Shown: positions 35,203 through 45,550, counted from the stretch's first letter. The stretch: 64,000 nucleotides of DNA from an uncultured bacterium (GCA_949282195.1 CASDOW010000009.1:1-64000), one strand, 5' to 3'. Numbers and translations are program-made. Notes: a model not told the origin generated them from the sequence alone.

Positions 35203-37814
35203 TGAAAAAATTATCAATAGCAATAATGGTATTATTTTTGGGTTTTAATGCTGTATTCGGACTGGAAGAAGGTTTGAGTATTACAAAGCTTCCTTCGGGG
35301 CAAAAAGTTGTTATTAAAGAAGTTAAGGATAATCCGATTGTAAAAATTGATACTTGGATAAATACGGGTTCAATTAATGAAAATGATAAAAATAACGGCA
35401 TAAGCCATTTTTTAGAACATTTATTCTTTAAAGGAACAAAAAAATACCCGACAGGTGCCATGGATAAAATTTTGGATTCTAAGGGTGCAACAGTAAACGC
35501 TGCAACAAGCAAAGACTATACTCATTATTATATTCAAATCCCATCAAAAGATTTTGAACTGGCATTGAATTTGCATGCCGATATGCTTCAAAACCCTTTA
35601 ATACCAAGAAAAGAACTTGAGCGTGAACGTTCTGTTGTTATTGAAGAAATTTCAAAAACGAAAGACAGCCCACAAAACCGCATGTTTGATAACTTATATT
35701 TTGCCCTATATTCAAAATCAAATCATCCTTATAAAAGAACTGTAATAGGTAAAAAAGAAGTTATTGAAACAGTTACAAGAGAAGAAATTTTAGATTATTT
35801 TAATAAATTCTATACTCCTGACGCTTATACAACAGTAATTGTAGGAGATGTGGATACTGAAGACGCCCTAAAAAAAGTTGAAGAAGCTTTCAGTCAAAGA
35901 CAAAAAATGAAACAAACAAAAATAAAATATCCGAAAGTAAAGCCTCTTGATAAAATAGAGCGAGTGGATGAAGCCATGGATATTAATAAAACCCATATGT
36001 TAATTGGTTTTTTAGCTCCAAAATTCTCTAATAGTGTTGATATGTATGCGCTTGATGTATTATCAACTATTTTAGCGAGCGGCAAAAGTTCAATTTTAAA
36101 TAGTGAACTAAAAGAAAATAAACAACTTGTTTTATCAATATCGGCAGGTAATTATTCTCAAAAAGACAGCGGAATATTTTACATTTATTCAACAATGGAG
36201 GCTGATAAGCAGGAGCAAGTCGAAAAAGAAATTATATCTGAATTAAAGAAAATTTTAAACGGTGAATTTGATGAAAATTTAATCTCAAAAGCTAAAAACA
36301 TGATTAAAACAGATACATATTATTCTCGTGAATCAATTTCAAATATTAGTGATGATTTAGGGTATGATTTTACATTCTTGGATGATGAAAATTTTTATGA
36401 AAATTATTTAAAAAATATTGATAAAGTTACAAAAGCTGATATTGTTAATATGGCAAAAAAATACATTTTGCTTGATAAATATGTTATTTCAGTCGTTCAT
36501 CCTCAAGGTTTTAAAAAAATTAGCAATATTGAAAATAAAAAAGAAGATAATTATGTAAAAGTTCTTGAAACCAAGGATAACACTAAAAAAGTTCAACTTC
36601 AAAACGGTGCAACCTTAATCACTAAAAATAAAAAAACAAATTCAATAATTGCTTTTGATATTTCAATTAAAGGTTCAAAAGCAGTTGAGAAAAAACCTTT
36701 AAGTGCTATGCTCTCAGCACTTTGTGCCAAATGCGGAACTCAAAATTATACAAACAGCCAATTAGCTCAATTTTTAGATGAAAACGGTATAAAATTGGGT
36801 TTAAGTGTTACAAATGATGTTTATTCCATTATTCTTCAAACGACTAAAGATAATCTTGATAAAGCTTTAATTGCTCTTGATGAAGTAATGAATAAGCCGT
36901 TATTTATTGAAGGTGAGATTGAAAAAGTTAAACAAAGAACAATTCAAGAAACAAAAGGGGTTTCAGACAGCCCTTCAAGCTACGTTTTTGATGAATTTAA
37001 AAGATTAGCTTTCCCAAATACAATCTATGGGCAAAATTCAACATTTATTTTAAATAATATCAATAAAGTTAAAAGAGATGATGTTGTTGAATATTATTCA
37101 AATATATTTAATCCTGAAAATATGACAATATCTGTTGTTGGGGATGTTGATGAAAATTATTTAATAAATAAATTAAATTCTATTATTAAAAAACCTAAAA
37201 ATGCTAAAAAATTCTCTTATGCTGATTATAAATATATACCTTTTCACCCTTCAAACAATGTTCAAACAACCTTATACAAAGATGAAGTTCAAGCAAATTG
37301 GATGGCTTTAGGCTATAAAATTTGTTCTGTTCAAAATAGAAAAGATATTGCAACTCTAAATGTAATAAATGCAATTTTGGGCGAAGGAATGTCAAGCAGA
37401 CTATTTAGAAAACTAAGAGAAGAACAAGGTTTAGCCTATACAGTCGGTTCAACCATAAACACAAACATGAAAGACGGGGCTTTTATTGCTTATATCGGCA
37501 CAAACGAAAAAAGCATTGATAAAGCAAAACAAGGAATTTTAGAACAAATTGACATTCTAAAAAAAGAAATGGTAACAACTCAAGAATTAAATGACGCTAA
37601 AAATAAAATTTTGGGTCAGTTGTTAATGTCTTTAGAAACAAACATGGCAGAAGCAGACCTTTTGAGCTGGTATAATATTTTAGGTAAAAATCTGGAAGGT
37701 TTTGACGAATATAAAAAGATGATTATGGATGTATCTCAAAGTGATGTCATTGATGTTATGAATAAATATTTTTCAAAGCCTTATATTTATACTGTTGTAA
37801 AAGCAAAAAAATAA
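35199..37814 (+). CDS. Secreted M16 zinc metallopeptidase, two-domain
   Basis: An 871-residue protein with a signal peptide (about 1-21, ending AVFG). It is a tandem of two M16 units. The first has the inverted zinc motif HFLEH (His70, Glu73, His74) and the distal Glu near 149. The second (about 450-871) lacks HxxEH and keeps the R/Y-type binding loops (LFRKLREEQGLAYTVGS), the usual active/inactive pairing. In many relatives these are two genes; here they are fused. ATG 35199 or 35202, with GAGG upstream. It overlaps the radical SAM gene by 4 nt. Confidence 0.93.
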   Translation: MMKKLSIAIMVLFLGFNAVFGLEEGLSITKLPSGQKVVIKEVKDNPIVKIDTWINTGSINENDKNNGISHFLEHLFFKGTKKYPTGAMDKILDSKGATVNAATSKDYTHYYIQIPSKDFELALNLHADMLQNPLIPRKELERERSVVIEEISKTKDSPQNRMFDNLYFALYSKSNHPYKRTVIGKKEVIETVTREEILDYFNKFYTPDAYTTVIVGDVDTEDALKKVEEAFSQRQKMKQTKIKYPKVKPLDKIERVDEAMDINKTHMLIGFLAPKFSNSVDMYALDVLSTILASGKSSILNSELKENKQLVLSISAGNYSQKDSGIFYIYSTMEADKQEQVEKEIISELKKILNGEFDENLISKAKNMIKTDTYYSRESISNISDDLGYDFTFLDDENFYENYLKNIDKVTKADIVNMAKKYILLDKYVISVVHPQGFKKISNIENKKEDNYVKVLETKDNTKKVQLQNGATLITKNKKTNSIIAFDISIKGSKAVEKKPLSAMLSALCAKCGTQNYTNSQLAQFLDENGIKLGLSVTNDVYSIILQTTKDNLDKALIALDEVMNKPLFIEGEIEKVKQRTIQETKGVSDSPSSYVFDEFKRLAFPNTIYGQNSTFILNNINKVKRDDVVEYYSNIFNPENMTISVVGDVDENYLINKLNSIIKKPKNAKKFSYADYKYIPFHPSNNVQTTLYKDEVQANWMALGYKICSVQNRKDIATLNVINAILGEGMSSRLFRKLREEQGLAYTVGSTINTNMKDGAFIAYIGTNEKSIDKAKQGILEQIDILKKEMVTTQELNDAKNKILGQLLMSLETNMAEADLLSWYNILGKNLEGFDEYKKMIMDVSQSDVIDVMNKYFSKPYIYTVVKAKK

Positions 37815-37821
37815 AAGCATG

Positions 37822-37846
37822 GTCGGGTAATTTTACCCGACTTTTT
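37822..37846 (+). terminator. Rho-independent terminator after the M16 peptidase gene
   Basis: GTCGGGTA-ATTT-TACCCGAC stem-loop (37822-37841) followed by TTTTT. It isolates the radical SAM/M16 pair from glgA. Confidence 0.9.
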
Positions 37847-37945
37847 AAAATATATTCCTTGCTATAAAATTTTGTTCATATTAAACTGAATATACTAAAG
37901 GTTGTGTTATATTTTATCATCCAAAGTTAGAAAAAAGGAATGTGT

Positions 37946-40480
37946 ATGAAAATTTCCCCTCTTAGCTATAATAGGCTATCTTTTCAGTCTTCTCATAAAA
38001 AAAATTCGCGAAAATTAGAAAAGCAAAGCCATATAAATTCAAAAAATATTAATCAAAAAATTAAAAAAGTTCTTCCGTTTTTTATGGGAGCTGTGGGTGG
38101 ATTTTATTTAGGATATTTGGCGTTTAAGAAAAAAAGTGCAAATATAAAACGTGTTAGCGAAAAAATCAATGAAACCGTAAAAAACAATGATGAAAAGTTA
38201 TGGCTTGCGATTTTAGCGCTGGCAGGGGTTGGCGGATATAAAACTCAACAAATATCTAAAGAAGATAAAGATAATATTATAGAAACTTTAAAAAATGCTC
38301 AATCTCCGATACAGCAAGCGTCCTATGGTGCGCAAGATAGTATAAATTACATTAAATCAAGCGCGCTTAATTTAACAAATGAAAAGTACACAAGAGATTT
38401 TTACGGATTAAAACTTTTATATCAAAATAATGCCTTAAACAGAAATTCGCAAAAATATAATAAAGCTATTTCTGATATTCAAGAAATTGCATATGAAAAA
38501 TTAACGCAGCCGAGTGTGGCGCCTATAATTACAAATCAACATCCCGTTGTTTGGTCTGTTACATCTGAATTTGCGCCAATTAAAGAGGGTGGATTGGGTT
38601 CTGTTCCTCCTGAAATAAGAAATAATGCCCAAAAATTAGGAATTGACACTCCGACATTTGTTCCTATGTATTTAAATGAGGGAATATCAACATTTTCAGA
38701 AGAAGACGGCAAATATTTCTATAATTACAAGGGCAAGAAATTTGAACTTCAGAAAATGTTATCTTTTAAAATGGATTCATATAAAAACGGAAACGTTTCT
38801 CCTGTTGATATAGAGTTGTTTTTAAGTACAGATTTTGATGAAAAAGGCAACGAAAGAAAATTAGTTTTCATAAAATGCGACAATTATTTTGACGGTACAA
38901 TTTATGAAGCCAATACAAAGACAGAAGAAAATGAAAAATTTGCAATAATGTCAAAAGCAGTTTATGAATTAGCTAAAATTAAAATGGATGGCAATAGCGC
39001 AAGTAAAGATGTAAAAGTTTTCTCAAAAAATGCGCTGGATAAAATTAAAGCGCCTGACGCTATGATTTTAAACGATTGGCAGGCAAGTCCTACTGCTGCT
39101 TTAATGAGATATAAGTCAGGGTTAGAAAATGCATACGGACAATTAAGTGATGAAGCTTCTAAAAGATTAAAAGATATGAGTATAATTACAATTGGTCATA
39201 ATGTTATGTATCAAGGTAATTCAAGAGATAACAACAGTTTCTATCAAAAAAGAGCTGCAACTTCAAACATTTTAAATACATTATTTGATAAATATGCTTT
39301 TGATATTGTTTCAAATGCTAAAGTACATACGGAAAGAATTGATGAAAATGACCAAGGTTTAAGAGTTTTAGATAATGCTTTATTGTTAAACTATGAAAAT
39401 TCTTATGATAATTTTGTAAATTTCTTAAATATGGGAATAATTTTAAGTGATTATTTTTGCCCTGTTTCCAAAAACTACGCTAAAGAATTAATTTCCCCCA
39501 ATCATAGTGATTTATCAGGCATGTTACAGTGGGCATTAGTTCAAAAAGACAAAGCGGGTAAGCTTGTGGGTATAATTAACGGAAATGATTTTAAAAATAT
39601 TTCAATTGAAAATAAAGCTTCTCAAATTGAAAAAACAACAGGTATAAAATTTAAAACTTATAACAGAAAGACATCTCAAGATGATTTAATGGCAAGAAGA
39701 GCTCAAAATAAGATTGATTTTTATAATAAATTTATGCTTCCTTTTACAAAATCCCAAGCGTGCACTGATGAGGAAATTGAAAAAGTTAATAGTCTTTCAC
39801 GTTTAGAATTTTATCAGGGAGAAAAAGGCACCGCTCTACCTTTGTTGAGTGAAAAGCAATTAAAAAATACTCCGATTTTATCCTCAGGCGGAAGGCTTGT
39901 ATCACAAAAAGGTATAGGTATTTTATGTGACGCAATTAAGATGTTATTTGATAATTGGGAAAATGATTTTAAAGGATATGAAAAACCGATTTTCTATATC
40001 GGAGGACAAGACGGCGAAGGCGGAAGCCAAAGAAAAATAATTGAAGATTTAAAAGATAACAGATTATCAAAAGAAGATAATAACAGAGTGGTCTTTGCCC
40101 ATGGATTTGCACCGTTACCTGCCATTATGGCTGCAAGTGATTTCTTTATGATTCCAAGTATATTCGAGCCTTGCGGTCTGGTTCAAAGCGAATCTTTGGC
40201 ACTTGCAACCCCTGTTATTGCTTCAAATGTCGGCGGAATATCAGACACTGTTAACAGAGATGATAAATTTAACGGAATATTGACCGATAAAGATAAAAAA
40301 TTAACTGCCGAAGAATTTTATGAAGCAATGAAAAATGCGCTAAAAATATATTTTGAAGATAAAGAAAAATATCAATCAATGGTTAATGATTCAATAAACG
40401 AAGATTTTAGCTGGGCTTTACCTGATAATAAAGGTCCTGTTTATGATTATTTGAATTTATTAAATATTGTAAAACATTAA
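37946..40480 (+). CDS. glgA: Glycogen/starch synthase (GT5) with membrane-anchoring N-terminal extension
   Basis: An 844-residue protein, against about 480 in typical GlgA. Residues 1-190 are an extension: basic/polar, a strong hydrophobic helix at 42-60 and a weaker one at 85-98. The GT5 domain then begins; the ADP-glucose motif is KEGGLGS at 213-219 (usually K[TV]GGLGDV). The C-terminal GT-B half has the E741-containing IFEPCGLVQ motif and NVGGISDTV. Extra insertions lie between ~250 and 480. ATG 37946 is preferred because AAAGGA sits 6 nt before it; ATG 37940 also exists. A membrane-tethered synthase is inferred. Confidence 0.88.
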   Translation: MKISPLSYNRLSFQSSHKKNSRKLEKQSHINSKNINQKIKKVLPFFMGAVGGFYLGYLAFKKKSANIKRVSEKINETVKNNDEKLWLAILALAGVGGYKTQQISKEDKDNIIETLKNAQSPIQQASYGAQDSINYIKSSALNLTNEKYTRDFYGLKLLYQNNALNRNSQKYNKAISDIQEIAYEKLTQPSVAPIITNQHPVVWSVTSEFAPIKEGGLGSVPPEIRNNAQKLGIDTPTFVPMYLNEGISTFSEEDGKYFYNYKGKKFELQKMLSFKMDSYKNGNVSPVDIELFLSTDFDEKGNERKLVFIKCDNYFDGTIYEANTKTEENEKFAIMSKAVYELAKIKMDGNSASKDVKVFSKNALDKIKAPDAMILNDWQASPTAALMRYKSGLENAYGQLSDEASKRLKDMSIITIGHNVMYQGNSRDNNSFYQKRAATSNILNTLFDKYAFDIVSNAKVHTERIDENDQGLRVLDNALLLNYENSYDNFVNFLNMGIILSDYFCPVSKNYAKELISPNHSDLSGMLQWALVQKDKAGKLVGIINGNDFKNISIENKASQIEKTTGIKFKTYNRKTSQDDLMARRAQNKIDFYNKFMLPFTKSQACTDEEIEKVNSLSRLEFYQGEKGTALPLLSEKQLKNTPILSSGGRLVSQKGIGILCDAIKMLFDNWENDFKGYEKPIFYIGGQDGEGGSQRKIIEDLKDNRLSKEDNNRVVFAHGFAPLPAIMAASDFFMIPSIFEPCGLVQSESLALATPVIASNVGGISDTVNRDDKFNGILTDKDKKLTAEEFYEAMKNALKIYFEDKEKYQSMVNDSINEDFSWALPDNKGPVYDYLNLLNIVKH

Positions 40481-40558
40481 AATAAGATTAATTTTAGAAG
40501 TTTTTAAAAAAAACCTTATAAAATGAGAATATAAGAAATATTCTGTAGAGGTCTTATT

Positions 40559-43132
40559 ATGTTTGATAATTTTACCGATTCATCAAAGGAATTAATCTAT
40601 AATGCTCAAAATATTGCCATAGAAAATCATAATACTTTAATTGAGCCTGTGCATATTTTGTTTGCAATGACACAATCAAGTTCAGATAGTGTTATAAATT
40701 TATTTCAAGAATTAAAACTAAATTCAAACTTGTTTACTTCAGATGTAAATAATGTTATGAATAATTTGGCAAAAACATCTGAAATTACAGATAAAATATT
40801 TTTTAGCCAAAATTGTTTAAAGATGTTTGAATTGGCAGCAAAAAAAGCAAAAGAAATGAAAGATAGTTTTGTTTCTCCTGAACATCTTTTATTAGCTATT
40901 GTAAATTCTGATGAAGCAGATTTAAAAAGAATAATTGAAAAATATCAATTAAACGATACAAAAATAGATACCGCCATAAAAAATATAAGGGGGGATAAAA
41001 AAGTGGATACTAAAAATGCTGATGAAGATTTTAAAATATTAGAAAAATTTTCCGTTGACTTGACAAAACTTGCTCAAGACGGAAAACTTGACCCTGTTAT
41101 TGGTAGAGATGAAGAAATAAGAAGAATAATTCAAGTACTTAACAGAAGAAGCAAAAACAATCCTTGTTTGATAGGTGAAGCGGGCGTTGGTAAAACGGCA
41201 ATTGTTGAAGGTTTAGCCCAAAGAATTATAAGAGGAGATGTTCCTGAAAGCTTAAAAAATACAACTTTGATTTCGCTTGATATGGGTGCATTAATTGCAG
41301 GTGCAAAATATCGTGGTGAATTTGAAGAAAGACTTAAAAAAGTTTTAAAAGAGGTTGAAAAATCAGACGGTCAAATCATTATGTTTATTGATGAATTGCA
41401 TACCGTTGTGGGTGCAGGCGGAGCCGAAGGCACATCTGACGCAGGAAACCTTTTAAAACCTATGCTTGCTCGTGGCGCAATAAGAACGGTGGGAGCTACA
41501 ACAATAAATGAATATAGAAAATATATTGAAAAAGACCCTGCGCTTGAGCGTCGTTTTCAACCTATTTTAGTTGATGAACCTTCTGTGGATGATACAATTT
41601 CAATCCTAAGAGGTTTAAAAGATAAATATGAAGTACACCACGGCATAAGAATTAAAGATTCAGCGCTTGTTGCCGCTGCTAAATTATCAGCAAGATATAT
41701 TACAGACAGATTTCTTCCTGATAAAGCAATAGACCTTGTAGATGAAGCTTCAAGTGCTGTTAGAATTGAGATTGATTCAATGCCTGAAGAATTAGATAAA
41801 CTGGAAAGACAAAAACTTCAACTGCAAATTGAACTGCAATCATTGAAAGATGATAATGATGAAGAAAAAATCCAAAAAGTTCAAAAAATGCTTGATGAAA
41901 CAGATAAAAAAGTTCAAGTTTTAAAAGCTCAATGGGAAAAAGAAAAATCTTCAATTAAAGGCGAAGCAGGTATTAAAACAGAAATTGAACAAACTAAACA
42001 CGAAATTGAAAAAGCTCAAAGGGAATATAATCTTGAGCTTGCAGCAAAACTTCAATATGGCAAATTGCCCGAATTAGAAGCGCAATTAAAAAACTGCAAA
42101 ATCCAAGAACATAAAAACACGCTTTTAAAAGAAGAAATTGATGAAGAAGATATTGCTGAAATCATTTCAAAATGGACGGGCGTTCCTGTTTCAAAGCTTG
42201 TTGAAGAAGAAAGCCAAAAACTTTTGGATATGGAAAATACAATCCATAAGCAGGTTATTGGTCAAGATGAAGCAGTTGATGTTATATCTGATGCAATAAG
42301 ACGTGCCAGAAGCGGTTTGGCCGATCCAAAAAGACCAATAGGAACATTTTTATTCTTGGGTCCGACAGGGGTTGGTAAAACAGAACTTGCTAAGGCTTTA
42401 GCTAAGTTTATGTTTTTGGATGAAAACAGTTTAATTAGAATAGATATGTCTGAATACATGGAAAAACATTCAGTAGCAAGGTTAATTGGTGCGCCTCCGG
42501 GGTATGTCGGTTATGATGAAGGCGGACAATTAACAGAAGCAGTGAGAAAAAAACCATATTCAGTTATTCTTTTTGATGAAATCGAAAAAGCTCATCCTGA
42601 TGTATTTAATATCATGCTTCAAATTTTTGATGACGGCAGATTGACTGATTCAAGAGGAAGAACCGTTGATTTCAAAAATACAATTATAATTTTAACATCT
42701 AATATTGGTTCAAATATTATTCTTGATAATGCTCTTAAAGGTAATATAGGTAACAAAGAACAGATAAAAGAAGAAATAAGCCAAAAACTAAGAGAATATT
42801 TTAAACCCGAATTTTTAAACAGAATCGATGAAACAATATTCTTTGACGCGCTAAAATTAGAAGATTTATCAAAAATTGTCGATATTCAAATTCAATATTT
42901 GAAAAAATTGCTCGAAGAAAGAAAAATTGAAATTGAAATTACACAAGAAGCAAAAGAGCACTTGGCTATTGCGGGTTATAACCCGATGTATGGTGCCAGA
43001 CCGCTAAAAAGAACAATAAGACAATTAATTGAAAATCCTTTATCAAAAGCATTGTTGAAAGGTGATTTTGATGACGGAGATAAGATAAAAATTGATTATA
43101 CCGATGATGAGTTTAAATTTTCTAAAGTATAG
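40559..43132 (+). CDS. clpB: ATP-dependent chaperone ClpB
   Basis: An 857-residue Hsp100 disaggregase. It has an N-domain (1-145), AAA-1 with Walker A GEAGVGKT, a long coiled-coil M-domain (about 395-520) and AAA-2 with GPTGVGKT plus [19 protein letters not shown]. The long M-domain and lack of a ClpP-binding IGF loop favour ClpB over ClpA/ClpC. A GAGGT site precedes the ATG. No heat-shock operator is evident upstream. Confidence 0.96.
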   Translation: MFDNFTDSSKELIYNAQNIAIENHNTLIEPVHILFAMTQSSSDSVINLFQELKLNSNLFTSDVNNVMNNLAKTSEITDKIFFSQNCLKMFELAAKKAKEMKDSFVSPEHLLLAIVNSDEADLKRIIEKYQLNDTKIDTAIKNIRGDKKVDTKNADEDFKILEKFSVDLTKLAQDGKLDPVIGRDEEIRRIIQVLNRRSKNNPCLIGEAGVGKTAIVEGLAQRIIRGDVPESLKNTTLISLDMGALIAGAKYRGEFEERLKKVLKEVEKSDGQIIMFIDELHTVVGAGGAEGTSDAGNLLKPMLARGAIRTVGATTINEYRKYIEKDPALERRFQPILVDEPSVDDTISILRGLKDKYEVHHGIRIKDSALVAAAKLSARYITDRFLPDKAIDLVDEASSAVRIEIDSMPEELDKLERQKLQLQIELQSLKDDNDEEKIQKVQKMLDETDKKVQVLKAQWEKEKSSIKGEAGIKTEIEQTKHEIEKAQREYNLELAAKLQYGKLPELEAQLKNCKIQEHKNTLLKEEIDEEDIAEIISKWTGVPVSKLVEEESQKLLDMENTIHKQVIGQDEAVDVISDAIRRARSGLADPKRPIGTFLFLGPTGVGKTELAKALAKFMFLDENSLIRIDMSEYMEKHSVARLIGAPPGYVGYDEGGQLTEAVRKKPYSVILFDEIEKAHPDVFNIMLQIFDDGRLTDSRGRTVDFKNTIIILTSNIGSNIILDNALKGNIGNKEQIKEEISQKLREYFKPEFLNRIDETIFFDALKLEDLSKIVDIQIQYLKKLLEERKIEIEITQEAKEHLAIAGYNPMYGARPLKRTIRQLIENPLSKALLKGDFDDGDKIKIDYTDDEFKFSKV

Positions 43133-43150
43133 AGTGTAAGAATTATTTTT

Positions 43151-43242
43151 GTCACCCTAAACCGGTTTTAAAATTTCATGTAGTATTATAATAAAGACCC
43201 TGAAACCAGTTCAGGGTGACAAGGGGTTCAGGGTGACAAGGG
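43151..43242. repeat. Intergenic GTCACCCT/AGGGTGAC palindromic repeat cluster
   Basis: GTCACCCT at 43151-43158 is mirrored by AGGGTGAC at 43213-43220, and the adjoining bases extend the imperfect pairing to ~19 bp. Within it CCCTGAA-N5-TTCAGGG (43198-43216) forms its own hairpin. A 16-bp direct repeat TTCAGGGTGACAAGGG occurs at 43210-43225 and 43227-43242. It is much more GC-rich than its surroundings and resembles dispersed intergenic palindromes found in several phyla. It lies between clpB and glmS. Confidence 0.7.
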
Positions 43243-43350
43243 CATTCCAAAGCGCCATTACAACCTTCAACTCGCTTTATATAATCTTTATTTGTATTTA
43301 ATTTAATGCTGTATTAAAATTACTAAATAAGCTAGATTTTTGGAGTTATT

Positions 43351-45198
43351 ATGTGCGGAATAATCGGTTATATTGGCGATAGAAAAGCAAGCGAAGTCTT
43401 GATTTCGGGTTTATCTCATCTTGAATATCGCGGCTATGATTCATCAGGCGTTGCCCTAATGAAAGGTTCTGATGTTCAAATTTTTAAAGCTCAAGGTAAA
43501 TTAAATAACCTTATTGAAATTTTAAAAGATAAACAAGATACTTGTTCTAATGCTCATATCGGCATAGGACACATCCGCTGGGCAACCCATGGGCTTCCTA
43601 CAACAATTAACGCTCATCCCCATACTTGTGATTGCAAAAATTTAACCTTGGTACACAATGGTATTATTGAAAATTATCAAGAATTAAAAGAAGAATTAAC
43701 TACTTTGGGCTGTCACTTTGTTTCTCAAACCGATACAGAAGTTGCAGCCCATTTAATTGCCCATGAATACGGCAAAACAAAAAATCTTTTAAAAGCAATG
43801 CAATCTGCCGTTAAAAAAATAAAAGGTGCTTTTGCATTTTGTGCAATTCATAAAAATGAACCCGATAGAATTGTGGTAGCAAAAAGAAATGCACCACTTG
43901 TAATTGGTGTTGGACAAGATGAAAATTTTATTGCTTCAGATATTCCCGCTATAATTGAATATACAAAAAAAGCAATTTATCTTTCTGACGGGCAAGTTGG
44001 TATTGTTAAAAAGAATTCAATTGAAATTTATGATGAAAATGATTTAGTAACTCAAAATAAAATTGAAAATCTTCCTTTTGAAGCAATAGCAATATCAAAA
44101 ATGGGTTATAAACACTTTATGCTTAAAGAAATCCATGAACAATCTGATGTTGTAAGAAATGTTTTAAGCGGAAAATTATTATCCCATGATGATAAAATTA
44201 GACTTGAAGAATTTAAATTAACTCCTGAAAAAATTAAAAAAATTCAAAGAGTTCAAATTGTCGCTTGTGGAACAAGCTTGCATGCAGGCATGGTTGGTAA
44301 ATATATAATTGAAAAATATGCAGGTATTCCTGTGGATGTTGAACCATCCAGTGAATATATTTATAGAGAAACAATAGCAGATGAAAATACTCTTGTGATT
44401 GGTATTTCACAATCAGGTGAAACAGCTGATACAATTACTGCTATTAAACAAGTTAAAGAAAAAAATTCTCATATAATAATTATCACAAATAGAGCTGATT
44501 CAACCATGGCTCGTTTAGCAGACAGCTTATTACCCGTAAGTGCCGGAATTGAAGTTTCTGTTGCAGCCACAAAATCTTATATGGCGCAATTAATCAGCCT
44601 GTATATGCTAGCAATATATTTAATGGAACAAAAAGGAATTGAAAAATATAACGATGAAATTGTTAATTTAAAACAAGAGTTGATTGAACTTCCGAATAAA
44701 GTTGAAGCATTATTGGAAAATACTGATAATATTAAACAATTAGCTAAAAAATATTCAAGCTATAAAGATTTTATTTTTATAGCAAGAGGAATAAATTTCC
44801 CTTCTGCTCTTGAGGGGGCATTAAAATTGAAAGAAATAAGCTATATTAATGCAACAGGCTATGGTGCGGGCGAATTAAAACACGGACCTATTGCCATGCT
44901 TGATGAAAACATGCCTGTATTGGCGATTTTAAATCGGGGCATTGTATATGATAAAGTTTTATCAAATTGCGAAGAAGCCAAAGCCCGCCAAGCAAAATTA
45001 ATCGGGGTTGCAGATTATATTGCTTCAAAAGATAAAGATTTATTTGATGATATAGTTATAATTCCTTCTGTATCTGATACTTTAAGTCCTGCGCTAAATA
45101 TAATCGTACTTCAACTATTAGCTTATTATATAGCCGAATATCTTGGAAAAGATGTTGACCAGCCGAGAAATTTAGCTAAATCCGTTACGGTTGAATAG
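43351..45198 (+). CDS. glmS: Glutamine--fructose-6-phosphate aminotransferase
   Basis: A 615-residue enzyme making glucosamine-6-P, the first committed step to UDP-GlcNAc. Cys2 in MCGIIGYIG is the glutaminase nucleophile; two SIS domains follow, and the C-terminus ends PRNLAKSVTVE as in functional GlmS. GGAG precedes the ATG. A perfect-palindrome terminator follows. No glmS ribozyme is visible in the ~100 nt upstream. Confidence 0.97.
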   Translation: MCGIIGYIGDRKASEVLISGLSHLEYRGYDSSGVALMKGSDVQIFKAQGKLNNLIEILKDKQDTCSNAHIGIGHIRWATHGLPTTINAHPHTCDCKNLTLVHNGIIENYQELKEELTTLGCHFVSQTDTEVAAHLIAHEYGKTKNLLKAMQSAVKKIKGAFAFCAIHKNEPDRIVVAKRNAPLVIGVGQDENFIASDIPAIIEYTKKAIYLSDGQVGIVKKNSIEIYDENDLVTQNKIENLPFEAIAISKMGYKHFMLKEIHEQSDVVRNVLSGKLLSHDDKIRLEEFKLTPEKIKKIQRVQIVACGTSLHAGMVGKYIIEKYAGIPVDVEPSSEYIYRETIADENTLVIGISQSGETADTITAIKQVKEKNSHIIIITNRADSTMARLADSLLPVSAGIEVSVAATKSYMAQLISLYMLAIYLMEQKGIEKYNDEIVNLKQELIELPNKVEALLENTDNIKQLAKKYSSYKDFIFIARGINFPSALEGALKLKEISYINATGYGAGELKHGPIAMLDENMPVLAILNRGIVYDKVLSNCEEAKARQAKLIGVADYIASKDKDLFDDIVIIPSVSDTLSPALNIIVLQLLAYYIAEYLGKDVDQPRNLAKSVTVE

Positions 45199-45218
45199 AA
45201 AAATAAATCAATTTTTAT

Positions 45219-45246
45219 AAAAGGCATGCCTCGAGGCATGCCTTTT
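45219..45246. terminator. Terminator after glmS, perfect 28-bp palindrome
   Basis: AAAAGGCATGCC-TCGA-GGCATGCCTTTT. A strong GC stem flanked by A and T runs, able to terminate in either direction. Confidence 0.85.
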
Positions 45247-45311
45247 CGTGTATTATTTACAATTATTTACACCTTTACGATTTTTTAAAATTACTCATAT
45301 CATGCTCTAGT

Positions 45312-45409
45312 CATGGGTTTTAAATGGGTCATACAACTAAAACCATGTAATATCATGCATCTTGGGCGGTGCAAAGCCTTGAAATTCAAGCATGGTAAGC
45401 GATACCATG
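45312..45409 (+). other. Candidate structured RNA upstream of the Cys-rich gene (the 45199-45550 interval)
   Basis: The 352-nt gap contains the glmS terminator and then a run of hairpins: CATGGGTTTTA/TAAAACCATG (45312-45322 with 45338-45347), GCAT/GTGC around 45357-45372, CTTGAA/TTCAAG (45378-45390) and CATGGTA-AGCGA-TACCATG (45391-45409). CATG recurs unusually often. A further AGGC/GCCT hairpin lies near 45496-45508, before the gene at 45551. No known riboswitch class fits. Strand is assumed from the downstream gene. Confidence 0.35.
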
Positions 45410-45550
45410 ATTGTTAAATGTCGTAATAATTGGCTAAAAATTGCTTGATAATTGAACATGAAAAGATATAATTATATTAAAGCCAAGGGGCAGTAAGGCA
45501 AAAGCCTACTTCTTCGTTTGGAAACTAGATTTTTTGGGAGAGTTTATAAA

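Noticed and set aside
43250-43350. glmS ribozyme upstream of glmS
   Set aside because: No ribozyme core could be recognised in the short upstream region.
45360-45409. Resemblance to a c-di-GMP-I (GEMM) riboswitch
   Set aside because: GCAAAGCC and a GGTA/TACC stem occur, but the GGGCAAACC...GAAA tetraloop arm that defines the class is missing.
45313-45417. A 34-codon open frame (ATG to TAA) in the glmS-downstream gap
   Set aside because: It has no ribosome site or leaderless -10 box, and its bases are better explained by the run of inverted repeats.
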